Source: Tautonia sp040717455 (GTDB taxonomy: Bacteria > Planctomycetota > Planctomycetia > Isosphaerales > Isosphaeraceae). From it: a stretch of DNA of 64,000 nucleotides. The position numbers and the translations under genes were made by a program. A model generated the notes under the pieces. The model searched no databases, was not told where the DNA came from, and saw nothing but the letters and a program-made list of their open reading frames with translations. The stretch is from the NCBI RefSeq assembly GCF_040717455.1, contig NZ_JBFEFH010000015.1:98363-162362 (forward strand). Reading direction: 5' to 3'. Shown one piece after another: positions 1-8,792 of the stretch. Position 1 is the stretch's first letter; each line of letters opens with the position of its first letter.

Positions 1-2
1 GG

Positions 3-2024
3 TTGGACCCGACCGCCTTCCAGGCGGGGATCGACCAGTCGATCGCCGCCGTGCGCAAGCTCCGCGCCGAGATGCAGCGGGGGAGAGCGACGGAGGTCGC
101 CCAGGACGAACAGGCGCAATCGCGACGTCGCCGGTCCCAGGAGGCCACGCACCAGGCCGAGCAGCGGAACGTGAACAAGTCCATGTCGGTCTACGATCGC
201 TATCGGAAGTCGATCGAGAAGGTCGGCGACGTGTTCGCGGGCAAGTTCGCCGAGGCCATGCGGACGGTCCAGCGAGAGGAGGAGAACACGCTCGAGACGA
301 CCGAGGAGCTCCTGGGCGCCCTGAACACCATGTCCAACGCCTTCCAGGGGCTCAATCGCGGCGCCGCGGTCCTCAACTCGATCAACCAGGCGTTCGAGCA
401 GGCCAAGGAGAACGCCCGGGAGGCGGCGCGCGAGGCGGGCAATTACTTCGCCAGCCTCCGGGGCGAGGCGGCGCTGACGGGCGCGACCGGGCCGGACTCG
501 GGCATCCTGAGCGGCAGCCTCCTGATGCGCCTCAAGACCGGCATGAATGCCCAGGACGCCTCGGCCTTCGCGATGATGTTCGAGTCGTCGCTCCCTGCCG
601 GGATGCAGAAGGGCAACATCACCCGCGAGGTGGCCGACCAGTACGCGGTCGCCGTGGCCCAGATGGTGGCGCGGCAGGGGGCGGACCCGTCCACGCGCGG
701 CGACCTGGCGGGCATGGTGGCCAACTTCCAGAAGATCGGGTCCGCGGGCGAGGGCCTGGCGGCCCTCGAGGCGATCCGGATGGGCCTCGTCGAGGGCCGC
801 GGGAACGACAAGCCGCTGACCGACGCCCTGCTCCAGGTGGCCGGCCAGTTCGTCAACGACGCGGGGACGGGCATGGTGCCGACCCTGCCCGAACTCGCCG
901 CGATGGTCGGCGTGGCCTCGCTCTCGGCCGGGCCGGGGGCGGCCGGGACGCGGATCGAGCAGCTCGTCCGGATGCTCCAGGGGACGACCGCCGAGCAGAT
1001 GACCTTCCTCAAGGGGATGGGCGTCGAGAGCGACATGAACATCATGGAGCGGCTCGAAGTCCTGGTGCCGATCTTCGAGAAGCTCGACGAGGCGGCCTCC
1101 AGGGGCATCCCGCTCGACCAGCAGCTCCTGGCCGTCGGTGTGCCCGAGGAGGCGATCGCCAGCCGCCGGGAGCTGATCTCGCGGGCGGGCAACGTGTACG
1201 AGGTGCTCGTCTCGGCGGGGTTCTCGGCCGAGGGGCTCAAGGCGCTCAACGAGATGGTCCCCATGTTCGGGACCCTGCAGCAACGCATCGAGAAGGCCCA
1301 GCAGCCCGTCGCGGGGGACCAGGTGGCGGAATGGAATCGCCAGTTCCTCCAATCCGACGTCGGCCAACTGCTCCGGGCCGAGCAGTTCCGGGAGGCCGCC
1401 AGGCAGGTCTCCGGGATCCAGGAGATGGCGACCGAGGCGGCCACGGTGACGGCCGAGGCCAGGGCGATCGCCATGGGGGACGAGAAACAGGGCCAGACGT
1501 TCCTCATGGACTATTTCCGGCCCCTGATGCGGGGCATGGCCCCCGACCCGGAGATCGGCAGGCGGATCCGCCTCGAATACGGGGCGTACAACATGATCGT
1601 CGACCAGCTCTCCGAGGCGGGGCTGATCGACGAGGTGCTCAATCGTTCGGACATGTTCCTGAACGACGAACAATTGCGCGCCAGGACCAGCGGACTCGGT
1701 GTCGCCCTGTCCAACATGGCGCGCCCCCTGATCGGGGAGCGGAATTTCCTGGCGGATCGCTTCACGGGGCGGGATCCGCGGGAGGCGGTCGCCGAGCTGA
1801 TGCGGGTCGTCCAGGACATGGAGGGGATCGATCCCCTGGAGGGCCAGTTCGCCGAGGCGGAGGCCGTCGCCTCGGCGATCGGCGAGAGCAACCAGCTCTC
1901 CAGGGAACAGATCAAGGCGCTTGAGCGGCTGAATCTCAACATCGACGAGTTGAAGCGGGCGATCGATCGGACGTATCGACCGGACCCGTCGCCGGCGCCG
2001 CCCCCGGGGGGACGCGGCCGTTAG
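3..2024 (+). CDS. Phage tail tape measure protein, 5' end probably cut by window
   Basis: This long, mostly helical protein (673 residues visible) begins with a coiled-coil-like stretch, FQAGIDQSIAAVRKLRAEM, of the kind found near the N-terminus of tape measure proteins, which set tail length in siphoviruses. The middle is rich in Ala, Gly, Met and Gln with amphipathic helices, and the end is a Pro-rich tail. The first possible codon is TTG at position 3, so the true start is likely just upstream of the window. It is the first of a run of tail genes read in the same direction. The role is inferred from length, composition and position; no enzymatic motif is visible. Confidence 0.6.
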   Translation: MDPTAFQAGIDQSIAAVRKLRAEMQRGRATEVAQDEQAQSRRRRSQEATHQAEQRNVNKSMSVYDRYRKSIEKVGDVFAGKFAEAMRTVQREEENTLETTEELLGALNTMSNAFQGLNRGAAVLNSINQAFEQAKENAREAAREAGNYFASLRGEAALTGATGPDSGILSGSLLMRLKTGMNAQDASAFAMMFESSLPAGMQKGNITREVADQYAVAVAQMVARQGADPSTRGDLAGMVANFQKIGSAGEGLAALEAIRMGLVEGRGNDKPLTDALLQVAGQFVNDAGTGMVPTLPELAAMVGVASLSAGPGAAGTRIEQLVRMLQGTTAEQMTFLKGMGVESDMNIMERLEVLVPIFEKLDEAASRGIPLDQQLLAVGVPEEAIASRRELISRAGNVYEVLVSAGFSAEGLKALNEMVPMFGTLQQRIEKAQQPVAGDQVAEWNRQFLQSDVGQLLRAEQFREAARQVSGIQEMATEAATVTAEARAIAMGDEKQGQTFLMDYFRPLMRGMAPDPEIGRRIRLEYGAYNMIVDQLSEAGLIDEVLNRSDMFLNDEQLRARTSGLGVALSNMARPLIGERNFLADRFTGRDPREAVAELMRVVQDMEGIDPLEGQFAEAEAVASAIGESNQLSREQIKALERLNLNIDELKRAIDRTYRPDPSPAPPPGGRGR

Positions 2025-2185
2025 GCCGGATCCCAGGGCCGCCGCGCGGTGATCGTCAGCGCGGCGACCGCGATCCACCCGGACAGGCTGAGCGACTCGG
2101 AGCCGGAGCCCTGGAGGGTGGTCGAGAGGCAGAGGACGACCCAGACGTACAGCAGGGACCGCAGGGCGTAGTATTCCCACCGCAT
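2021..2185 (-). CDS. Possible small membrane protein antisense to the tail genes (54 aa)
   Basis: In the 189-bp gap between two tail genes the minus strand encodes a 54-residue peptide starting MRWEYYALRSLLYVWVV, with two hydrophobic stretches (about residues 8-21 and 35-46) and a basic end. Its stop TAA overlaps the TAG of the tape measure gene by two bases. The ribosome-binding site is weak (AAAGAAAA). It could be a lysogeny-expressed accessory protein, but chance coding of a hydrophobic peptide cannot be excluded. Confidence 0.4.
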   Translation of the reverse strand: MRWEYYALRSLLYVWVVLCLSTTLQGSGSESLSLSGWIAVAALTITARRPWDPA

Positions 2186-2213
2186 GGCGTTTTCTTTGCC
2201 TGGGAGGTGTGTC

Positions 2214-2726
2214 ATGGTCGGGGCTCCAGTGTTCGACGATCGCGGCCTGGACGAGCTGGAGACGCGGCTGAGGAAGGCCGCATCCTTCGACTTCCGGAGC
2301 CGGGGGACCGAGGGCGAGTCGGTCGGCCTGGAGGCCCGGCTCGCCGCGGGAGCGGCCCTGCACGACCGCTTCCTGGCGGCCAAGGGGCCGAACAACCGGA
2401 AGTGGCCGCGGCTCAACCCGGCCTATCGCGCCTGGAAGGCACGCAACGGATACCCGACCCGGATCGGCGTCCTGACCGGCGAGTCCTCGGTCGAGCGTCA
2501 GTTCCTCGGGGGGAAGACGACCATTGAACCCCACCGGGTCACCTTCGTCTACGGGACGACGGCCCGGAGCCAGAAGGTCATGGGGCACTTCCACCGCGGG
2601 ACCGCCCGACAGCCGAAGAGGCCCTTCTTCGCGATGGACCGCAAGTCGACCACGGCCGTCCGCAAGGCGATCCGAGAGGCCTACCGGCAGCACCTGCGCC
2701 GGGCGATCCGGGGGGAAGGCCGATGA
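2214..2726 (+). CDS. Phage virion morphogenesis / tail completion protein
   Basis: A 170-residue protein with the layout of the phage virion morphogenesis family (Mu gpG / tail completion type): an N-terminal helix, KGPNNRKWPRLNPAYRAWK resembling the family's PdG-x-W-x-x-L segment, then VLTGESSV where the family has a tGxLxxS turn, and GHFHRGTARQPKRPFF matching the H-x-x-G ... PxRPF motif near the end. Such proteins help join tail and head or finish the tail tube. The start at 2214 is preferred over the earlier ATG at 2184 because GGGAGGTG lies just before it. The end overlaps the next gene by ATGA. Confidence 0.65.
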   Translation: MVGAPVFDDRGLDELETRLRKAASFDFRSRGTEGESVGLEARLAAGAALHDRFLAAKGPNNRKWPRLNPAYRAWKARNGYPTRIGVLTGESSVERQFLGGKTTIEPHRVTFVYGTTARSQKVMGHFHRGTARQPKRPFFAMDRKSTTAVRKAIREAYRQHLRRAIRGEGR

Positions 2727-3091
2727 CGCCGAGCTTCGGGGGCATCGCGATCTTCGGCCAGGACTGCTCGATCAACGTGGTCGAGCTCCCCCGCCGGCAG
2801 CAGAAGGACACCTATTTCGGCGTCGACGGCACCGAGCGCAAGGACGGCGGGTTCACCGGCCGGGTCGCCGAGGCCAGCGGCGTCCTGCACGGGGTCGGCA
2901 TCGCGGGCCTGGCGGCGGCCGAGGAACTGTTCCGGACCTATTACGACGGCGTGCCCCGGGTCCTGGTCGACACGCTGGGCCGGGCCTGGCCGGGCATGAA
3001 GCTCGAGGAGTTCCGGCCGGCCGGGCACGCGATGCTCGACTCGACGGGCCGCGCGTATCGGACCTATTCGGCACGCTTCGCGACGGGGTAA
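2723..3091 (+). CDS. Hypothetical phage tail-region protein (122 aa)
   Basis: It begins MTPSFGGIAIFGQDCSINVV and has an alternating beta-rich pattern, with a Gly-rich turn around residues 40-65 and a C-terminal part ending in YSARFATG. No family is recognised. It overlaps the virion morphogenesis gene by ATGA and is followed 4 bp later by the next tail gene, so it is translated as part of the tail operon. A minor tail or tail-terminator role is possible from position only. Confidence 0.6.
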   Translation: MTPSFGGIAIFGQDCSINVVELPRRQQKDTYFGVDGTERKDGGFTGRVAEASGVLHGVGIAGLAAAEELFRTYYDGVPRVLVDTLGRAWPGMKLEEFRPAGHAMLDSTGRAYRTYSARFATG

Positions 3092-3095
3092 GCGC

Positions 3096-4130
3096 ATGGC
3101 CTTCGACGAGTCGGGGATCACGGTCTGGCTGGAGGCGTTGCCGGACTCGGTCGAGCTGCTCGCCCGCTGGGACGACGCGCGGCCGCCCGGGACGTGGTAT
3201 CAGGTCTATCTCAACGGGCGGCTGCTCGAGGAGACCCGGTCCCGGTCCCTGGTGCTCCCCTGGCCGGAGGGCCGTTGCGTGGTCCGGGTCGGGGCGGTCC
3301 CCGAGGCCGAGGCGGGCACCTTCCAGGCCCCGGCCGCCCCGGCGGGCCTGGGGACCGGGACGCGGCCGACGCTCTCCTGGGCCGGCGGGCCGCATCAGCG
3401 GGTCGCGGGCCGCCCCGTGGTGCGCTGGGACGTCTTCGGGGCGTCCGAGGCCGACGGCCCGATCGATTACTCGACGCCGATCGGCCTGGTCGCCGCCGTC
3501 TCGGGATCCGGCAAGACGGGCGGCTGGGGCTCCGGCGGCTGGGGCTCCGGCGGCTGGGGCCGGGCGGCCCGCCGCTATCGCTTCCGGGACCGGGACCGGC
3601 CCTCGGGGCGCTGGCATTACGGGATCGTGCCGGTCAACGACCGGGGCGTGCGCGGCCCGGCGGCCGAGGTGTCGGTCGTCGTGGCGGCGGCCCCGAGGGG
3701 GCCGACCGTCGTCCCCGGCGACCCCTGGCATCGCCGCGTCCGCATCGAGCAGGCGGCCGGCGGCCCCCGGATCGCCTGGGGCCATTCGCCCGACTGGGCC
3801 GGGGCGCCGACGGCGAGCAACGAGATCCAGCGGATCGCCGCCGTAGGCACCACGCCGCCGAGCCCGGCCGGGAGCATGACGGTGCTCTACGGGGCCTTCT
3901 CGGCGGGCCTGGCGCAGGGGGCGACGGCGGCCTCGATCCGGACGTCCCTGGAGTCGTCGATCCCGCCGCTCGACGGGAACATCGCCGTCACCGGCGGGCC
4001 GCTCGGGACGGCGGACGTCGACGTCGAGTTCATCGGCGCGCTGGCCGAGACCGACATCACCGACGGCCTGGCGATCGACTTCCACACCTTCGTCACCGCG
4101 ACCGTCACGACCATCCAAGAGGGGGGATGA
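3096..4130 (+). CDS. Phage structural protein with Gly-Trp repeat linker
   Basis: A 344-residue protein. The N-terminal half (about 1-135) is beta-rich with conserved Trp and Tyr like an Fn3-type fold, then comes a perfect repeat of GGWGS units (three GGWG copies, about residues 142-155) and a second beta-rich part. The C-terminal 80 residues are smooth, Thr/Ala/Asp-rich and beta-like. The arrangement suggests a tail tip or decoration protein built from domains joined by a flexible linker. No specific family is recognised. It sits between small tail genes and the fibre-like gene. Confidence 0.6.
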   Translation: MAFDESGITVWLEALPDSVELLARWDDARPPGTWYQVYLNGRLLEETRSRSLVLPWPEGRCVVRVGAVPEAEAGTFQAPAAPAGLGTGTRPTLSWAGGPHQRVAGRPVVRWDVFGASEADGPIDYSTPIGLVAAVSGSGKTGGWGSGGWGSGGWGRAARRYRFRDRDRPSGRWHYGIVPVNDRGVRGPAAEVSVVVAAAPRGPTVVPGDPWHRRVRIEQAAGGPRIAWGHSPDWAGAPTASNEIQRIAAVGTTPPSPAGSMTVLYGAFSAGLAQGATAASIRTSLESSIPPLDGNIAVTGGPLGTADVDVEFIGALAETDITDGLAIDFHTFVTATVTTIQEGG

Positions 4131-4134
4131 TCCC

Positions 4135-5136
4135 TTGAGTGTTTATCGGACAGATGCAGGCTTGTCCTGGGCCGACTTCGACGAGCCGGACTGGCACGAG
4201 TTCGCCAACGAGACGATCCAGAAGATCGCGCAATACCTCGGCCGCCTGGCGGTCGACTTCGCCGAGTTCCCGTCGGCCTCGCTCAACGTCAAGGTCTCGG
4301 CCGGGACGTACGAGGCGCCCGACGGCCAGCGGGTCTCCTACGCCGGGACCGGCTCCGTGGCCATGTCGGCATCCGAGACGAATTACCTGTACCTCGACGA
4401 CGCCGGGGATCTCCAGGTGTCCACCTCGGGATGGCCGGGGGCGGCCCACCTGAGGCTGGCCGAAGTCGAGACGGACTCCGGGACGGTGACCGCGATCTAC
4501 GACCGGCGGGAGCCGCTCCGGCTCTTCGGGGCCGGGGCCGGGGCGTATCTCCCGCTCGGGGGCGGGACCCTGACCGGGGACGTGACCCTGGGCACGGGCG
4601 TCGACCTGGTCCTGGCCTCGTCCGGGGCGGGGACGATGGTCGCCTCGGCCGCGAACCAGTTGCTCGCCTTCCACGGGGCGACCCCGGTCGCCCAGGCGAG
4701 CGGCGCCGACCAGGGGGCCTTGACCGACAGCACGACGGGATCGACGGCGAACTTCATCCTGGCCAACGCGGCGACGATCGCCGCCTTGACGGACGATTCC
4801 AACGGGGATGCCACGTCGACCATCGGCGTCCTGGACGCCCCGGCCGCATTGACGGGGTCGGCTGGGGGGTCTTCGGACGGGGCGATCCAGTCGATCGGCG
4901 GGTCCTTCAGCCAGGCCGAGATCGCCAACAACTTCGACGAACTCCGGGTCCGGGTCAACGACCTGATCACCTGGGCCGGGGTGGCGCAGGACGCCATCGC
5001 GAGCCTGGCCGCCGGCGTCAACACGGCTCGGACCGACATCAGGACCGCCAACGACAACGCCGCCAAGCTCTCCCGGCTGCTCGGGTCGATCCGAGCAGCC
5101 CTGGTGGCCAAGGGATTGATCAAGGGGGGGGCCTGA
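4135..5136 (+). CDS. Tail fibre-like protein (GGGTLTGDVTL motif)
   Basis: A 333-residue protein starting with TTG at 4135 behind a GGGGGG ribosome-binding stretch. An N-terminal domain of about 135 residues is followed by YLPLGGGTLTGDVTLGTG (about residues 138-155), which closely matches the collar repeat found in phage tail fibres. The middle is Ala/Gly/Ser/Thr-rich and beta-like. The last 90 residues are helical and coiled-coil-like (NNFDELRVRVNDLI), as in trimeric fibres. It probably forms or attaches part of the receptor-binding apparatus. Specificity cannot be read from the sequence. Confidence 0.65.
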   Translation: MSVYRTDAGLSWADFDEPDWHEFANETIQKIAQYLGRLAVDFAEFPSASLNVKVSAGTYEAPDGQRVSYAGTGSVAMSASETNYLYLDDAGDLQVSTSGWPGAAHLRLAEVETDSGTVTAIYDRREPLRLFGAGAGAYLPLGGGTLTGDVTLGTGVDLVLASSGAGTMVASAANQLLAFHGATPVAQASGADQGALTDSTTGSTANFILANAATIAALTDDSNGDATSTIGVLDAPAALTGSAGGSSDGAIQSIGGSFSQAEIANNFDELRVRVNDLITWAGVAQDAIASLAAGVNTARTDIRTANDNAAKLSRLLGSIRAALVAKGLIKGGA

Positions 5137-5139
5137 TCG

Positions 5140-5445
5140 ATGGACCTGGCCGAGGAATTGACCCTGATCCGGCAGCGGCTCGACGCCATGGAACGCCAGG
5201 CGGCGATCCTGGAGCAACCGGGGGACCAGGCCTTGGCCCTGGTCGTCTCCCGGGCGAGCGTGCCGACCAATACCGACGTCGCTCGCTGGACCGTCAACCG
5301 GGTCGCGTTCGAGGAAACCGAGGGGGCCGCTCCCACCTTCACGGCGGGCGGCTCGGTCCTGGCCCCGGGGATCGGCGGCAACCGACAAGGGACCTACTTC
5401 GTGGCGGTGCCCGTCCAGAGGGGGCGGTTCGTCACGGTCCTGTAA
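5140..5445 (+). CDS. Small phage tail-region protein, N-terminal paralogue of next gene
   Basis: A 101-residue protein starting MDLAEELTLIRQRLDAMERQ, a short helix, followed by a beta-rich part with the order V-x-R ... T-E-x-E-G-A ... G-x-R-x-G ... V-x-V-x-x-G-R-F-V-T-V-L. The next gene starts MDLAEELRLARARL and has the same order, so the two look like a tandem duplication in which only the second copy carries a C-terminal extension. It starts 3 bp after the fibre gene. Function unknown; an adaptor or assembly role is possible. Confidence 0.6.
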   Translation: MDLAEELTLIRQRLDAMERQAAILEQPGDQALALVVSRASVPTNTDVARWTVNRVAFEETEGAAPTFTAGGSVLAPGIGGNRQGTYFVAVPVQRGRFVTVL

Positions 5446-5461
5446 GGATGGGGCCTGATCG

Positions 5462-6496
5462 ATGGACCTGGCAGAAGAGTTACGCCTTGCAAGGGCTCGC
5501 CTGAGTGCGATTGAGTCGGTCCTGGCCGGCCGGGAAGCGGGGACCGAGCCCCGGCCCTTCGTCGGCAGGGTGGTCGACGGCGGGGCAATGCCGACGACCG
5601 TCCCTCGGGTCTTCCTGGTCAACCCGTCCCGGCCGGCCTGGACCGAGACCGAGGGCGAGGCCTGGTCCTGGTCGGCCTCGGGGTCGAATCGGGTGCCGGT
5701 CCTGGTCCTCGGTCCGGGGGTGCCGACCGAGGGGGATGAGGTGCTCGTCTTCCCGACGCGGTCCGGGCGGTTCGTCGGGAAGCGGCTCGGGGCCGCGGCC
5801 GGTCCTCCGGGCCGACCCCCCTTGACGACGTGCGAGGGGCTCCCGATGCCCAACACCCTGGCCTTCTCGGGGACGGTGACGGTCTTGCACCCCATAAACA
5901 ATGGGGCGCTGGCGGGCACGGTCTTCTTCTCGGAGCCGCTCGCCGGCACCCTGAACCGGATCGGCCCGCTCGACCAGGCCAATCCCTTTGTCGCGGCGGG
6001 CCGGGGGTCGGAGTCGTCGGTCATCGGGAACGCGCTGAACTATTACCTGGGCGAGATCGAGGTGCCGGTCGCGATCCCGCCGACGGTCGAGGGAATCCTC
6101 CAGACTCCGGTCCCGGGCGGGTCGACGACCTATCGCATGAGCATGATCTACGCGCCGGGGACGTATGTCGGCCTGCCCCCGCCGTCGCCGACCTGCTCGG
6201 CCTTGGGCCGGATCGGCGTGGTGCCCTTCTTCGCCGGCCCGGGGACCGAGCATCGCTACCTGAGCCAACTCGTCCCGGTCTCGACCGACCCGGGCTTCCC
6301 GCCGATCAACACCGGGTATCTGACGGGCGTGTCGTGGCTGGGAGTCACGGGCAATCCGGACTTCCCGGCGGGGGAGGTGGTCAATATCAGCAGCCCGGTC
6401 TATGTGTCGTATTCCGCGTCGGCGAATCCGTTCCTCGATCTGTCCCAGGTCTGGTGCCAGGTCCGGATCCTCGGCGTCCTGACCCCCGTCCCATAG
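5462..6496 (+). CDS. Phage tail-region protein with C-terminal beta-rich extension
   Basis: A 344-residue protein. Residues 1-110 are paralogous to the preceding small protein (MDLAEEL start, TETEGEA turn, RSGRFVGK end). A Pro/Gly-rich joint follows near residues 112-120, then about 220 residues of beta-rich sequence with many aromatic and Gly-Pro turns, resembling a structural domain of a tail tip or fibre. No enzymatic motif is seen. It lies between the fibre-like gene and the large baseplate-type gene. Confidence 0.6.
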   Translation: MDLAEELRLARARLSAIESVLAGREAGTEPRPFVGRVVDGGAMPTTVPRVFLVNPSRPAWTETEGEAWSWSASGSNRVPVLVLGPGVPTEGDEVLVFPTRSGRFVGKRLGAAAGPPGRPPLTTCEGLPMPNTLAFSGTVTVLHPINNGALAGTVFFSEPLAGTLNRIGPLDQANPFVAAGRGSESSVIGNALNYYLGEIEVPVAIPPTVEGILQTPVPGGSTTYRMSMIYAPGTYVGLPPPSPTCSALGRIGVVPFFAGPGTEHRYLSQLVPVSTDPGFPPINTGYLTGVSWLGVTGNPDFPAGEVVNISSPVYVSYSASANPFLDLSQVWCQVRILGVLTPVP

Positions 6497-6506
6497 GATC
6501 CCGCCC

Positions 6507-8651
6507 ATGCCCGTCTTCGACCCGATGCCCCTGGCGGCCGACCTGCAGCCGATCCCGATCGGGGTCTACCGCTATCGGCCCGAGGAAGATGTGCCGTTCG
6601 AGCCCTTGCCGAACGTCCGATGCACGAAGATCACCTGGTATGAGGGTGCGCATCCGGCCGACGCCGAGTTCCGCTATGTGGTGGATCCGTTCCTCAACCC
6701 GGCGCTGCCGACCAGCTTCACCAAGCTGGTCTCGCTGGGCACCTCGGGCCCGGGGGTCCTGCTCGAGGACGACCGCGTGGTGGTGGTCGCCGCGGCCCCG
6801 AGCGGGGAGCTGCGCTACCTGTTCGACGGCTTCATCAAGCTCCCCGAGCTGTCGCTCACCGGGGACGGCCTGGCCGTGCCGATCCGGGCGGTGCAGGTGG
6901 CGATCCGGGCATGGGACTCCACCTTCCTCGGGGGGCCGTATCGCCAGGCATTGCGGTGGGACGATCCGGAATGGACCGTGCCGACGATGTTGCCCGGCCG
7001 GTTCAACCCGTCCGGCAAGCCGAATTGCACCGGGCCCGGTTATGAATATGAGCCCCCGGACGGCGGGCTCCCCTTCCCGGTCTTCATCGACGAGGCGGTC
7101 CCCCTGCCGGCCGAGGCCCGGACCTACTGGACCGTCGACCGCGCCGTCCAGATGATCCTCGGCACCATGAATAACCGGGAAACCTGGATCACCAACCCGA
7201 CGCCGGAGCAGCTCGAGACCTCCCTGACGCGGATCATCGCGACCGGCGCGGACCCGATCGACCTGGACGACCCGGAAACCTTCGATCGGCTCCGGGTCGT
7301 CATCAACGACCAGGCCGCCCAGGACCGCACCTGGCCGGAATTCGTCGAGCAGCTCCTGGCTCCTCACGGCTTCCGGTTCCGCTTCTCGCTCCGGGCCGAT
7401 GCCGAAGGGCGGCCGGAGACCTACCTCACGTTCTACCACGTCACCGACCCGAACCCCGGGCCGATCCATCGGGTGGTCTATCTCCAGCCGCCGGGGTCCG
7501 TGCTCGACGCCAACCGGTCGAATCTCTCGGCGGTGCAGCTCCAACGCGACTCGACCCAGCTCGTCAACCGGATCCAGGTCCGCTTCGCGCCGACCCGGAT
7601 CGAGATGGGGGTGATCCTGTTGCCGGGGTTCGAGCCGGAGCCCGACGACGCCGATCCCGAGAACATCGAGCGTTTCCGGCGGACCAAGGAGTCGCCCGAC
7701 GTCGACCCGCGCAAGTACCGCTCCTGGACGTACAACGAGACGGGGGAAGGGGTCTGGCGTTACAACCCGGGCGACGTCGAGGGGGTGTATGAGCAGGGCC
7801 CCGAGGTCGTCAACGGGTTCGACGGCATCTTCAATCAGGGGTACTACGCCCAGCGCCGCCGGCCGGCGCAGTCGCGATTGCTCTCGGCCGACGAGGACGG
7901 GCGCCCTCGCCGGCCCATGCTCGGCATCCTGGTCAATTACTCGGGCGAGGCGCCGGGCATCTGGGACGGCTCGGGGGACGTCTACTGGATCAAGGGGGGC
8001 TGGCGGCTCGACGAGGAACGCCTGGGGATCGTGGTCGAGGCGAACGACCCGAACGACTGGGCGATCGGGGGCCACGAGGACGTCGAGCAGCTCAACGGCG
8101 GGCACCTCCGGCTGATCGACTGGCTCAACGGCACCAACGGCGCCGAGCGGCGGAACATCGCCCTGGTGCTCGTCTGCGTCCTGGAGGACGATTTCGCGGT
8201 CCGGGCCGACCCGGGCCGCGACCCGCACAGCCCGACCCGGTTCGAAGTCTCCCGGGCGGTCGATTCCTCGGACCGCCACCGGTTCGACCTGGTCCATGCG
8301 TCCAGCCCGTACTTCGACCCCGGACGACGCGCGAAGGACGCCGAGGGCAACGACCTGGATGTCCAGGTCAACCGGGACGACCGGGAGCAGGCCCGGAGTG
8401 ACGCGATCAGCCGACGCGCGGCGAGCGCCTACCCGGTCTTCGCGGGCTCGATGACCCTGCCCCGGCTCTCGAACACCTATCCGGTCGGCGCCCGGATCAC
8501 TCGGATCGTCGGCCACGACATGAGCCTCCGGCTCGACGGCGGGTCGGACCCCGACGCCGCGGTCTACCCGAGGATCGTCCAGGTGACCTGGGACCTGGAC
8601 CAAGGCCAATACACGCGATTACAGCTTACCGATGGTCGCGCGACCCGATGA
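6507..8651 (+). CDS. Large tail/baseplate hub-type protein
   Basis: A 714-residue protein with an N-terminal part (FRYVVDPFLNP, LFDGFIKLPELSLTGDG) that resembles tail hub proteins, which begin with a beta-barrel describing an extent and value. A middle helical segment contains WPEFVEQLLAPHGFRFRF, typical of the hub fold where a short protease-like helix precedes a beta sheet. The C-terminal part ends in YTRLQLTDGR. Only general resemblance to hub or late-control proteins is claimed. It is the last long tail gene before the regulatory region. Confidence 0.5.
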   Translation: MPVFDPMPLAADLQPIPIGVYRYRPEEDVPFEPLPNVRCTKITWYEGAHPADAEFRYVVDPFLNPALPTSFTKLVSLGTSGPGVLLEDDRVVVVAAAPSGELRYLFDGFIKLPELSLTGDGLAVPIRAVQVAIRAWDSTFLGGPYRQALRWDDPEWTVPTMLPGRFNPSGKPNCTGPGYEYEPPDGGLPFPVFIDEAVPLPAEARTYWTVDRAVQMILGTMNNRETWITNPTPEQLETSLTRIIATGADPIDLDDPETFDRLRVVINDQAAQDRTWPEFVEQLLAPHGFRFRFSLRADAEGRPETYLTFYHVTDPNPGPIHRVVYLQPPGSVLDANRSNLSAVQLQRDSTQLVNRIQVRFAPTRIEMGVILLPGFEPEPDDADPENIERFRRTKESPDVDPRKYRSWTYNETGEGVWRYNPGDVEGVYEQGPEVVNGFDGIFNQGYYAQRRRPAQSRLLSADEDGRPRRPMLGILVNYSGEAPGIWDGSGDVYWIKGGWRLDEERLGIVVEANDPNDWAIGGHEDVEQLNGGHLRLIDWLNGTNGAERRNIALVLVCVLEDDFAVRADPGRDPHSPTRFEVSRAVDSSDRHRFDLVHASSPYFDPGRRAKDAEGNDLDVQVNRDDREQARSDAISRRAASAYPVFAGSMTLPRLSNTYPVGARITRIVGHDMSLRLDGGSDPDAAVYPRIVQVTWDLDQGQYTRLQLTDGRATR

Positions 8652-8652
8652 T

Positions 8653-8690
8653 CACGTTGACACGGAAACACCACGTTGACGCAGAAACAC
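8653..8690. repeat. Two tandem 19-bp direct repeats
   Basis: Copy one is CACGTTGACACGGAAACAC (8653-8671) and copy two is CACGTTGACGCAGAAACAC (8672-8690), differing at two bases, directly adjacent and starting two bases after the hub gene stop. Each contains a TTGAC box. They could be regulator-binding sites upstream of the promoter at 8708; no other function is evident. Confidence 0.75.
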
Positions 8691-8707
8691 ACGGCCAGGT
8701 CCCGTGC

Positions 8708-8737
8708 TTGATGCAGGCAACTCATCCTCCGTAGAAT
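8708..8737 (+). promoter_or_regulatory. Predicted sigma70-type promoter
   Basis: TTGATG (8708-8713) and TAGAAT (8732-8737) are separated by 18 bp, a good fit to a -35/-10 pair. It lies between the tandem repeats and the small basic protein gene at 8793, which it would transcribe. Confidence 0.45.
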
Positions 8738-8792
8738 CCCAAGACCTCACATCGCGGCTTCCCGTCACGGGATCAGGCAGGAGGTGGATCTG

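Noticed and set aside
2524..3846. Plus-strand frame of 440 codons across three tail genes
   Set aside because: Arg/Pro/Gly-rich product in a shifted frame; the three genes it covers have ribosome sites and ATGA overlaps.
6387..8609. Minus-strand open frame of 740 codons opposite the hub gene
   Set aside because: Runs opposite a tail gene in a single-direction operon; product has no domain.
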